Assembly (NCBI GenBank): GCA_023374025.1
Contig: SIJG01000141.1
Coordinates: 158,850 to 222,849, forward strand
Length of the DNA: 64,000 nt
Direction: 5' to 3'
From: Heterodera schachtii
Taxonomy: Eukaryota; Nematoda; Chromadorea; Rhabditida; Heteroderidae
Below are positions 43,205 to 52,539 of this stretch, one piece after another. A program made the position numbers and the translations under genes. The notes beneath the pieces are model-generated. The model ran no database searches. It worked only from the letters and a program-made list of their open reading frames with translations, and had not been told where the DNA came from. Positions within the stretch are counted from its first letter, which is position 1; every line of letters starts with the position of its first letter.

Positions 43205-44993
43205 ATGGACCAGCAGCAACAAATTAAAACAAAACGAAATAAAATTAAGTTGGAACATGACGGCGCGCTCTATGTTTTCGACCAATTTAGCGCAGATGGG
43301 CTTAAGAAATTTTGGCGATGTGAGTTTCATGGGCCGGCAGACAAATGCAAGGGTGAGGAAATGTATTTTTTAAATTTCAAGTTTGTTTTTAAAACTCAGG
43401 ACGTTTGCACACGGATTCAAATAACGTTGTGCAGAAGAAGGTCGGAGTCCATTCGTGCGACATGAACGCTGCGCGTGTGGAGTGTCAGCGCCTCGTAACT
43501 GGGCTCAAACGGCGTGCTGCTGAGACGTGCGAAGCACCTGGGACCATCCGTGCTCAAGTGCTGCAAAACACATGCACACCTGTGTTAGCAGCTTTTCCGA
43601 GCAAATACGCCACAAAAAAGGTGGGTTTATATCCAAAAACAATTTTGTTTTTATTTTCTTTTTTAGGTAATCAAACGTTTGCGCCGCGATGAAAATGCGC
43701 CGCGAGCCGAACCACTCAATTTGGAGCAGTTGGAGATTCCGAATGCATATCGTGTTTACAATCGCATTGAGACTGAAGAGGAGCAATTCCTGTTGGCGGA
43801 CACTGGCGTTTTTCAAATTCAAGGACAGAATGGACCCCAACGGTGAGAAGCATTAATCATTTAACCATTAAATTATCGTCGTCATTTACACTATTAAGGA
43901 TTCTCATTTTTGGAAGAGCTTCTACTGCGGTTTGGACCCACGAGATGAAGGGCATTTAAGCTGACGGTACATTTGCATTGACGCCGCCGCTTTTCAGCCA
44001 AATTTATGTGTTGTTGGCAAAGTAAGGTTAAGTGTGTTGTCATTAATATTAAGCTTTTTTAGGAGAGATGGTTGGGCCTTTCCCATTTGTTACTGCCTTC
44101 TAACGTCAAAATGTACTGCCATATACACGCGCATGTTGCAGCTTCTTTTGGAACGATGGCCAAACTTCGCGCCGCAGACAATTTCGCTGGACTTCAAGTT
44201 GGCCATGGTCGGTGCGGTCCGCATAGTCCTTCCTGCATGCAGTGTGCGGTACTGCTTCTTTCACCTCGTCCGCAACATGAAGAAGAAGATAACGGCCCTG
44301 GGCCTCACTCGTGTAATTTTTTATTTTATTTTTATCATGCAATTACATTGAAACTCATTAAGGTTTACAACACTGATCCCATTTTTGCTGAAAAGTCAAA
44401 AATGATCACTTCCTTAGCCTTCCTACCTGTTCACCACCTTCAAGCGGGCTTGAATGCAATTCAAGCACAGCTTCCTGCACAACTTCACGGAATTTTTAAT
44501 TGGTGAGATTTTGATGGAACTTTTGAGACGAAATGTGTTTTCTAGGTTTTTGGACAATTACACGGGCAAACCGTGGTTCAATGGTGCAATGACGGTGCCT
44601 AAGTTCGACCCAAACGAATGGAGTGTTCATCAGCGAACCTTGGATGGTGGTGACCGGACCAACAACTTCGCCGAAGCATTCCATCGCAAACTTCAGCGGC
44701 AATTTAATTGCACTCATCCAACAATTTGGCGCTTCATTGACACGATCAGATGTGTGCAGAAGACGATTGATGCTGATATGGCACGTTGTGTGATGGGAGA
44801 AGCAGCAGCCCAAAAGAAAACGAAGTATCTTAATGCCGACGCACGGATTCTTCGTCTCGTCCAACGCTATAACGATATCAATAACAATATTGTCCCTCAA
44901 AATGATCACAATTATGCCAATGCCAATGTGAACCCCGAAAACATTAACAATTTCCTCATTGGTATTTCCCGAAACTATGAAATGCGTCCTTAG
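43205..44993 (+). pseudogene. FLYWCH zinc-finger plus MULE transposase, seven exons, one in-frame stop
   Basis: Exons approximately 43205-43352, 43400-43620, 43668-43842, 43899-44021, 44063-44312, 44363-44502 and 44546-44993, with phases agreeing at the junctions I checked. The first two exons encode a FLYWCH-type DNA-binding domain (DGALYVFDQF, FWRCEFHG, CKGRLHTDSN, VHSCD). Then comes the MULE DDE domain: ADGTFALTPPLF (first Asp), ISLDFKLAMV (second Asp), YCFFHLVRNM, and RTNNFAEAFH (Glu region). A TAA at 43957-43959 lies one codon before the ADGTF motif, so this copy is probably inactive unless the stop is a consensus error or is read through. The start MDQQQQIKTKRN is an ATG and is preceded by AT-rich leader sequence. 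Confidence 0.8.
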
Positions 44994-45119
44994 TTTGTTT
45001 CCGATTTTGTTATTTTTGTTAAATTCTGAATTTTTATAAAATTTTATTTTTTTCGTTCATCCCTGACAAATTATTAAAGAAGGTACCAACCTCAAAATCT
45101 AAAAATAAAAAAAGTAAGA

Positions 45120-45615
45120 AAATTTTTCGAATTCGGGTTCGGGATTCGAAAAATGAATATTCAGCACATATCCAAAAAATTTCAGTCGTAAACAGGCACT
45201 CACGCGAAAACGTACCCCACGCGAAAACGGCCACGCGAAAACGTACCCCACGCGAAAACGGACACGCGAAAACGGCCACGCGAAAACGGCCACGCGAAAA
45301 CGTCCTGGCCCCATAAATTTTATATACTGTACCTCACTTTCCCGGAAATTCTCATTCCCTTTGAGTTTGTTTTCGGCAAAAATAATTTGAAACTAAAATT
45401 AAAATTAATATAGGTAAATGGGGCCAGGACGTTTTCGCGTGGCCGTTTTCGCGTGGCCGTTTTCGCGTGGCCGTTTTCGCGTGGGGCCCGTTTTCGCGTG
45501 GCCGTTTTCGCGTGGGGTACGTTTTCGCGTGAGTGCCTATTAGGATTGAAATTGGTCGGATGGGTGCCGAACATACATTTCGACCTATTTCGAATCCCAA
45601 ACCCGATTTCAAACA
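45120..45615. repeat. Inner foldback of iteron arrays
   Basis: Array 45203-45306 (CACGCGAAAACGTACCCC-type units) is mirrored by 45429-45533, with GGGGCCAGGACG at the facing edges and GGCACTCACGCG at the outer edges. Flanks carry the GGGTTCGGGATTCGAA type of dispersed repeat. A loop of about 105 bp separates the arms. The units are the same as those at the outer ends of the element but face each other, so the element carries four arrays in all. Confidence 0.85.
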
Positions 45616-46039
45616 ATTTTTTGCTTTTATTTACTCAAAAGCGTCCTCATTTTTATGCTTGTAAAGATTAACAACTCTAGTATTGACAACGTGAATGAGA
45701 CACAGAATCCGACCATCGGCATCACGACATTTCTTTTCTTTTTTTCTTTTTCGGGGGACGGGATAGAAAAAATTCTGTAATAGGGGTTGAAAATTTTTTC
45801 AAATTATGATAAATAAGCCTGCCCAGAAAGAGAAAAAACAATTTTATACCAAATTGCATTTGGGATGGTGAGTCACTATAAACAATGTTTTAAGAGAAAT
45901 AAAAAAATTTTTAAATTTAATTCTCGAAAAATGTTCGGGTTAGGGGTTCGGAATTGGTCGAATTCGCGATTTTTGTGTCTAAAAATCGCATCCCTAGTAC
46001 ACACCGAGTCAATTTTGAGCGCCCAGTTCAAAAACTAAT

Positions 46040-46112
46040 TGATTTTTTGTCTTAGTGGTCTGTGAGTTTGCCACCAAAAAGGGAGTCCCAGGTTCAATCC
46101 CACATGAGTTAT
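46040..46112 (+). other. tRNA-like stretch with internal promoter-like boxes
   Basis: CTTAGTGGTCTGTGAG resembles an A box, and CAGGTTCAATCCCAC, about 40 bp later, resembles a B box of a polymerase III promoter. The stems do not close into a convincing tRNA, so this could be a decayed tRNA or a SINE head rather than a gene. Confidence 0.25.
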
Positions 46113-46224
46113 TTATTTAATTAAGCATTATTTCACGTTTTTCTCAACGAATAAATAAAAAATAATTATGTCATATTATTCTAAAATTTTTTTGAGTAAA
46201 TTTAAATAACAAAACAAAATTTGA

Positions 46225-46964
46225 TCATCCGACAACGTCAATGACCGAGCCTTCATCATTTTCACCATCCGAATGCTCCAAAAAATTCTCATCTTCTTTT
46301 TGGTCTTCCAGCCTCTAAAATGTTTAAAATTCAAATAATTTCTGGGAAAAATTAACCCTTCCCACGCCACTCAAAACTCGCCTGCTTCATCTCAGCAATT
46401 CTGCCGGTGTCGAGGAGCCAATTGCTGACAAAATGGTGCTCCAATTGTTGTAGAATTTGGTCAGCGTCCGGCATGCATTTCCACCACTGTTCGAGTCTTC
46501 GCCAAACTGAGTGCAGCGCCTCATCCCCTAATGTTTTTGAAAATTTGAGTTAATTAGGTTTTGCTGCTCACCCTGCTCATCCAGCAAGCCGAGAAAGGAG
46601 TGTTGCCGTGCAAATGGGACGAAATGATTGAGCAATAAGTGTGCCTTCGGTTTCTGAGACAGGAACTCGCGCATCCGTTGTTCTTGGACCAGAAAAGCAC
46701 GGAATTCCTCAATTTTGTCTTCAAATGCGTCCAAGTCATTTGGCGAAAGTGGTTGAGCCTAAATTTATAAATTTTGGGAATGATTTGCTGAAAAATTGTT
46801 TGAGTTGAAAATTACCGAAAAAACTCACTTTTCTTTGCGGATTTTGCTTGTCTCGCCCTCTCCAACTTCTCTTGTCGCTCCTCACGCTTATTCTCCCATT
46901 TAGTCCAACGCTTTTGGGCCCCTTTTTTGCTTTGTAGTTTCCTTATTACACTTTTCTTAGCCAT
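46225..46964 (-). CDS. Accessory gene of the Mutator-like element, unknown function
   Basis: ATG at 46964 opens the very basic MAKKSVIRKLQSKKGAQKRW, then a charged stretch (ENKREERQEKLERARQ). Later exons: 46758-46572 (SPNDLDAFEDKIEEFRAFLV, HLLLNHFVPFARQHSFLGLL), 46527-46382 (DEALHSVWRRLEQWWKCMPD, HFVSNWLLDT) and 46314-46225 (RLEDQKEDENFLEHSDGEND, stop). Exon 2 to 3 is GT-AG in frame; exon 3 to 4 (intron 46381-46315) is GC-AG in frame. The join from exon 1 to exon 2 is unresolved; a GC donor after RQ would keep frame. The basic N-terminus and acidic C-terminus suggest a nucleic-acid-associated protein; the family is not recognised. It lies inside the outer ends, opposite to the transposase. 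Confidence 0.55.
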
Positions 46965-47275
46965 AAAATCTAAATAAAAGAATATTTTTAATTATAAAAT
47001 TTATAACTTTTGAGTTTGACCATAGACAAAAATGAATTCACTATAGACAGATGCAGTATTTTTTTCTCTATCGATAAGCAAAATATGAAGAAAATCTGTA
47101 AGGCGGAAAAAAAGTTCTATAGAGTGAAGTGAATGTTGTTTTTCATAATAATAAAAATATTAGATAGTACGCCAAAAGGAGACAAAAAATTAGAGAAAAA
47201 AAGATACTGTTTTTCTCTAACACTCTCTCTTTATTGACACATGTCTCGTTTTTTGACTCGGTGTGAGTAATGAAT

Positions 47276-47382
47276 TCTCTAATATGCAACCACGCGAAAA
47301 CGGCCACGCGAAAATGGTCCTCACGCGAAAACAGCCACGCGAAAACGGCCACGCGAAAACGGCCACGCGAAAACGACCCCGA
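47276..47382 (-). repeat. Right terminal iteron array of the Mutator-like element
   Basis: About six GGCCACGCGAAAAC units, the inverse of the left array, with the outer tip CGACCCCGA. The inner border GAATTCTCTAATATGCAACC mirrors the left inner border at 43046-43070. Confidence 0.85.
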
Positions 47383-47671
47383 CCGAAAATTTATATATAT
47401 TTTACTTTAAATAAATTCTGTTAATAAGTAGAGTGTTGGAGCTGGGATTTTTATTTTATTTTTTACATATTTTTTTGCTGCTTATTTATGGCGAGAGAAG
47501 CCCAAAAATAGCATTTTAAGAATTTTAATAAAGATTTCTAAGATTTTAAAATAACATTTTTACAACTAATTGTAAGCAAATTTTTTCTTAAAAATGTGAA
47601 ATCCGGGGATCTCTTTATTCAGTAATCCCTCCCCCCCCCCCCTATCCAATTGAAACCGCTATTTTTTGCAG

Positions 47672-47945
47672 GCGATTATCAACGAAGCGATTGATGCAAA
47701 AATGAAAATCGTAGTGCCTTTTGTAATTGGATTGGTCATCGGCGCTTGTCTTCTGTTCCTCCTTTTAAAAGTTAATGGTGGAGAAGAAGATGGAAGAGTT
47801 GAAATGGAAGAGAAAGAGGAAGAAAGAGAAGAAAAATTAGTGGAGGACAATTTGGAAGAGAAGCACTGGAAGATAATAATGGAGAAGATAAAAGAGGAGG
47901 AATGGAAGACACTGAGGAAGAGGAGGGAGCCTCAAAAGTACAAAA
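47672..47945 (+). CDS. Candidate exon: single membrane helix and acidic region
   Basis: After a TTTTTTGCAG acceptor the frame reads AIINEAIDAKMKIVVPFVIG then LVIGACLLFLLL, a convincing membrane helix, followed by a Glu/Lys-rich stretch. An alternative frame in the second half (ALEDNNGEDKRGGMEDTEEE then EGASK) would run to a GTACAA donor near 47939 and could join the zinc-finger exons downstream. Which frame is right, and whether the two are one gene, is unresolved. Confidence 0.35.
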
Positions 47946-48027
47946 GATTTTTTTTTTTTTGTATATTCCGTTTTTATTGAATTAGAGCCCCCCCCCCCTG
48001 ATTTTGAATATTAATTTTCTTTCTTAC

Positions 48028-48744
48028 TCGAAGAAGAAGAAGAAGAAGCAGACTTTCTGTTGCGCACAATGTGGAAACCCTTTTGTCTCGGCATACAGTT
48101 TTGAGAAGGCATATGCGCACCCACACGGGGGAACGTCCCTATAAGGTAAAAATGCAAAATAAAAAAGAAAGAGATTTGGATTATTTATTTTATTTTATGT
48201 AATAATTAGTGCGATTTACTAATAAAATTTTACATATATTAGTGTATTTATAAATTTATTTTTAAATTTATGGACTGGATTTAATGGGTTTCTATTTTTT
48301 TCACTATTTTTCGACCTAAAAAGCTAATTCTTTTTAATTTCCATATTTAATCCATATTTAGACATTTTCAGAAAAAAGAAGGCAAAAATACGCGATTAAA
48401 GATGGAAAACTTTTGGTAACTAGGTCCCTAAAATCGAAAAATTTTGGAAAAAATACCAATAATTCTGCAAAATTTTTTTAATGTTTGGTCCATATAAATC
48501 AGATACTTATTTATTATAGTGCGATGTTTGTGGACAGAGATTTGCGCAGGCATCAGGTCTATGGCATCATCGCCAAACCCACACGGAGACGAAGGCATAT
48601 GAGGTCAATAATTAAATTAAATTAAATTTGTTTAATTTTATTACCATTTTAAAACAGTGCGATGTTTGTGGCCGTACATTTAAGACCGCACGGAATTTGG
48701 TCAAACATTCGAACCGAAAAAGTTGCAAGAATTTGGTCAATTAG
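48028..48744 (+). CDS. C-terminal part of a C2H2 zinc-finger protein, one finger per exon
   Basis: Three C2H2 fingers lie in three exons. The first (about 48028-48145) has CAQCGNPFVSAYS, then after a one-base slip near 48093 RRHMRTHTGERPYK. The second is at 48520-48603 (CDVCGQRFAQASGLWHHRQT) and the third at 48658-48744 (CDVCGRTFKTARNLVKHSNR, ending NLVN-stop). Introns are GT-AG and sit exactly between fingers. HTGERPYK is the classical finger linker. This is likely a nuclear DNA-binding protein; targets cannot be told. The frame slip in finger 1 lies next to a T run and may be a consensus error. Confidence 0.7.
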
Positions 48745-48749
48745 AGATG

Positions 48750-50285
48750 TGATTATGAAATTTGCTTGAGATATTTTAAAAAATGGAATTTTTTTTTTTT
48801 TTTTTTTGCACTTTTTTTGTCCTTTATCGGCGTTTTCCCGCTGCTCAGCCGTCACGGCATGGAAAATGTCAATCATTTCGGCAAGTCCTTTTTTTGACCG
48901 TTGTTTGTTTGTCTATTCTCTTTCATCTTTATGCTATTTTTAATTTTTCAATTTCTCTGTCTCTCACTTATCGTCGTATTCTCTCTCTCTCTCCCCTCAC
49001 ATTTTTCTGTCCAATTTTTAATTTGATTTTTGTAACAATTTTTTTTCTAAATAAAAAAACGAACTTTATCAATATAAATTTTGAACAATTAAATGAAAAG
49101 AATTCATAATAAATTTATGTATTGTAAAATTTTAGACAGTAAAATTTAAAAAAAACAACAATTTTGGATAAAATACTGCCGCTGCCTCCCTCCGCTTTAG
49201 GAAGATGATTTTTAGTCTTTCCCCAAATTTTCAAGAATTTATGATATGGTTGAGAAGGAAAAAAAGTTATGGTCCAAAAATTCAATCATTTCTTCATAAC
49301 ACATTCACTTCTGAAAACCACTTGTGCCGGGAGTTTCTTCAAGAAGCCTAAAAATAGAAACGCAAATTTAAATTTTTGATTGTTTAGTCGGCGTTTACAA
49401 AATTATATTGGGTAAAAATTGAAAAAAAAAAATTAAAATGGAAGATCTAAAACTTAAGTACCCTAAATTCCCAGTACTTTTCAAGGACATACATGCATTG
49501 CTGTACTCTGGGTGCACTCATTAAATACTCTATTTGAGGGTGAAAAGTCGTTATTTTATTCTAACAACTTTGCTCAAAAGCAACCTAATTTTAAATTCTT
49601 GGTATCATTTGATAGCCCTAAAGGTTCTCTATTTGCCTGTAAAAACTCAAAAAAATTTGTTAATATTCAAAAAAGTTATGGCAAAAAATAACCCTCTAAG
49701 GAATGAATGAATTGTGAAAAAGTGATCGATCAATTTGAATTTAATATTGACATGCTCAAAAATTATTCCTTTTCCCATTGGACTGATCAAAACGGCAAAT
49801 TTAATATTTTAGTTAATTAATTTTCTACCCTATTTTGTCCATACCCCCTCCCCCCATCCACAGGAAATAATGCCGTTTAGCATGATTTATTTGGCTTTTC
49901 ATTTTTTTCTTTTTACCATTAAATTATTTGCCAACGCTTTTCCCAGCGATCAAAATAAATAAAATTTCTGTTTTGCTTGGTGGTGTTAATTTGTGATCAT
50001 TTACGCCCCTCTGTTCAACTGCTTTTCCCATTTTCCGCTTGTCCATAAATAGGCAACCGAAAAGCCAACAAAATCATTCATTTTTCATTCATCAATTTGT
50101 ATTTTTAGTTTAAGTTGCTGGTGGTGGTATTCCCCAGTTGTTTTTTGAAACTATGTTCGTTGGATCAGCAGATATTAAAAAACAAAACAACAAAAAAAAA
50201 ATTCGGAAATTTCCAAAATGAGAAATGTCATCCATTTCTTGATCAGTGACCCCGAATTGTAAGTGTTTTTTTTTGTATCTAAATT
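48750..50285. other. AT-rich spacer, no gene recognised
   Basis: A pyrimidine-rich tract and (CT)n near 48980-49000; no convincing coding frame. About 49555-49700 is related to one arm of the foldback elements at 12954-14248 and 56612-56963 (TTTGCTCAAAAGCAACCTAA, TTCTTGGTATCATTTGATAG). Confidence 0.5.
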
Positions 50286-50289
50286 CTCG

Positions 50290-50982
50290 CCTTTTTAAAA
50301 ATTCATTTTGATTTTCAGCAGTTATGAAGTGCAAAAACGGCAGGGGAAGTGAGGAAGGGATGGTTGAAGAAAGAGAAGAGGAGTACTTTGAAGTTGGAAA
50401 TTGTGTGCCGTTTTCTGTTCAGCGGATAATGGTAAAATGAATTTCAAAGAATTTTTTTATTACCTTCCGCGGAAAATTGGGCGCAAATCAAAGAAAAAAA
50501 AAACGAAAAATGGGCGACAATCGGAGAAAAAAAAACGAAGTTGGAGGGTCGAATGGGCGAAGCCGCAGATGGACGACAAATGGAAAAATCTTATTTTAAA
50601 AAATATGTAATTGTAGTGAGAAAAAAGGGGACATGGCGCCAATTGGCGTCGCTCATTTGGCAGTGACCATTTGGCAGCGATATTTGTCTTTTATGTGTTT
50701 CGTATTTTAGTGTATTTTGGGGTTTTTGCGTATTTGTTTTTTCTCTTTTTTTGCCCATTTTCAGGCAAACTTTTGTGGAACGAATGGGGTTTCTACGATG
50801 TTGAATACAGTGCACAACGCTTGAGCAAAATCAGAATGGACACTGTTGATCAGAGCCGTGCCATCGACAACTTGCCGCCCCGTGCCACCGGCGATCAGTG
50901 GCAATGCACGGCACAATTTGCAAAGACCGGTGCGAGCATGAGCAATGCATTGTTTGTGCCGCCGTTGGTCAAAGATGTGTAA
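50290..50982 (+). CDS. Unknown gene, copy 1: C-terminal exons
   Basis: An exon after a TTTTCAG near 50318 reads AVMKCKNGRGSEEGMVEERE and on to a donor-like AATGGTAAAA near 50430. The last exon, from about 50764 after TTTTCAG, reads GKLLWNEWGFYDVEYSAQRL, then IDNLPPRATGDQWQC and ends SNALFVPPLVKDV-stop at 50982. Natural composition, short charged protein, no family recognised. A diverged second copy follows at 51490-52067. Confidence 0.4.
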
Positions 50983-51489
50983 ACAGACGTGAAAATATTA
51001 AAATTAATTAATTAATTAATTGTCTAATGAGTTATAATTAGAGAAATCGGATTTTAATCGATTTTTCTACATCGAAAGAAAGAATATCTGATAAAAACTT
51101 CGATTGAGTTGGTCTCTAATTTTAATGACGTTGAGCCTATTTTTTAATGTGCCAGAGTTTAGGATATTTTTAAACTCAATTTAAGCAATTTTGGAGCAAA
51201 ATGGCCCCCTTTTTTAACAATTGACCTTTTCAGAGTTTTTTTCTTGGAAAAATCTAAAAAATTTTATGAAAAATTGAATTTGAAGAAAAAAAAGTTTAGA
51301 GTTTTTTCCAGAAAAACCTTCTAAGAAAGTGAGAAACTTAAAAAAATTCAGTTTTTGAAAACATTTTTGGGGGAAAACAATACGGGTGAGTGTGAGCTGT
51401 GCTCCCTAAAAAAGTATAATTTTGTCCGATTCATTTTTAATTAATTAAAATTAAAAAATGGTAATAATATTTTTTCAAATTTAATTAAT

Positions 51490-52067
51490 TTACTCGTCAG
51501 CAATAAAATGCAAAAAAGCCAAACAAAGTGAGAAAGGGATGATGGTAAAAGATAATGATGAGGAACAAAGCAGCAGAAAAAGAAACATTTGATACACTTA
51601 CAATGGAAAATGCGGCGCCATTTTCTGTTCAGCGGAAAATGGTAAAAAGAATTTTAAAATAAAAATACAAGTGTTAAAATCAGAATTGTATGTAATTTCA
51701 TTTCAATTACGGAAATCCGTAGCCCGTAATTACGAGGATTTTTCAGTCACGAAAATGCGTAATCCATAATTAATGTTCTCTAAAAAGGCCATAACTCCCA
51801 ATTTTGGATTAATTATCCATTTTAGGGTCGGGCAATTATCAGTGAAATAAACGGGCATGTTTAACTGCAAGTTTTGGCTACGAAAAATGTAACGCGCCGA
51901 ACAGGGCCCACATTGTTAATAATCAACGCGACAAATACAATTTGCCGTCACCGCCGAATGCCAAAAGCGTCGGATTTGGAAATGTACGTGCTTTTTTGGT
52001 GCCGTTGAGGGGGGAACATGACAAATGCAAATTTTGTGCCGAAGACGACGACGAGAACAGCGTCTAG
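51490..52067 (+). CDS. Unknown gene, copy 2: diverged duplicate
   Basis: CAGCAATAAAATGCAAAAAA through GCGCCATTTTCTGTTCAGCG (51500-51640) parallels 50320-50430. The last frame (51846-52067, preceded by a stop) reads FGYEKCNAPNRAHIVNNQRD, NLPSPPNAKSVGFGNVRAFL and ends HDKCKFCAEDDDENSV-stop. The two CXXC-like cysteines and NVRAFLVPL differ from copy 1, so the ends have diverged strongly or are not equivalent. It may be a pseudogene. Confidence 0.35.
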
Positions 52068-52539
52068 GGTTCCGACAACGGCACCAGGTACGGCCGGCAC
52101 AAAGTTTATTGCATGAAAAATAAAAAGAAAAAACATTGGTTTTTTGCTAAGAAAATTTCCAAAAAAAAATTTTCAAAAATTTTCAGCGATTTTTTTGGTT
52201 TTAAAAATCTTGGTAATTGACCATTAATTTTTAAAATTATTTATTCTTCAAGTTTTCTTATAAAAAACTCTTATTTATTTCTTGATTTTTTATAAAACTT
52301 TCTAATATTTTTTCTTTAAAATTTCTATGTAAATTTTTTTTTAAATTTCTCGGGGGGGGGGGAGGGAGAAACGAGCTGCTCCCACCCGAATGTTCTCTGC
52401 TTTTACGATAGTGACTGACCGAATTTGTTTTTGTATCATAAACTTTTCAGGGTATTTGGACTATCTTTTAATTTCTCGCAAAAATTGTTTAAAAAATTGA
52501 TCAGGAGAAATAAATATATAAAATTTGATACTACCTATA

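Larger units (their letters stand above)
42935..47382. mobile_element. Compound Mutator-like element, about 4.45 kb
   Basis: Outer ends are inverted: TCGGGGTCGTTTTCGCGTGG at 42935 and its inverse ending near 47382, with matching inner borders (GGTTGCATAT followed by AGAGAATTC at 43046-43070 and mirrored at 47275-47292). Between them lie a FLYWCH/MULE transposase gene (plus), an inner foldback of the same iterons, a tRNA-like stretch and a spliced accessory gene (minus). No clear 9-bp target duplication was found, which may mean the true tips are a few bases off or that the insertion is old. Confidence 0.75.
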
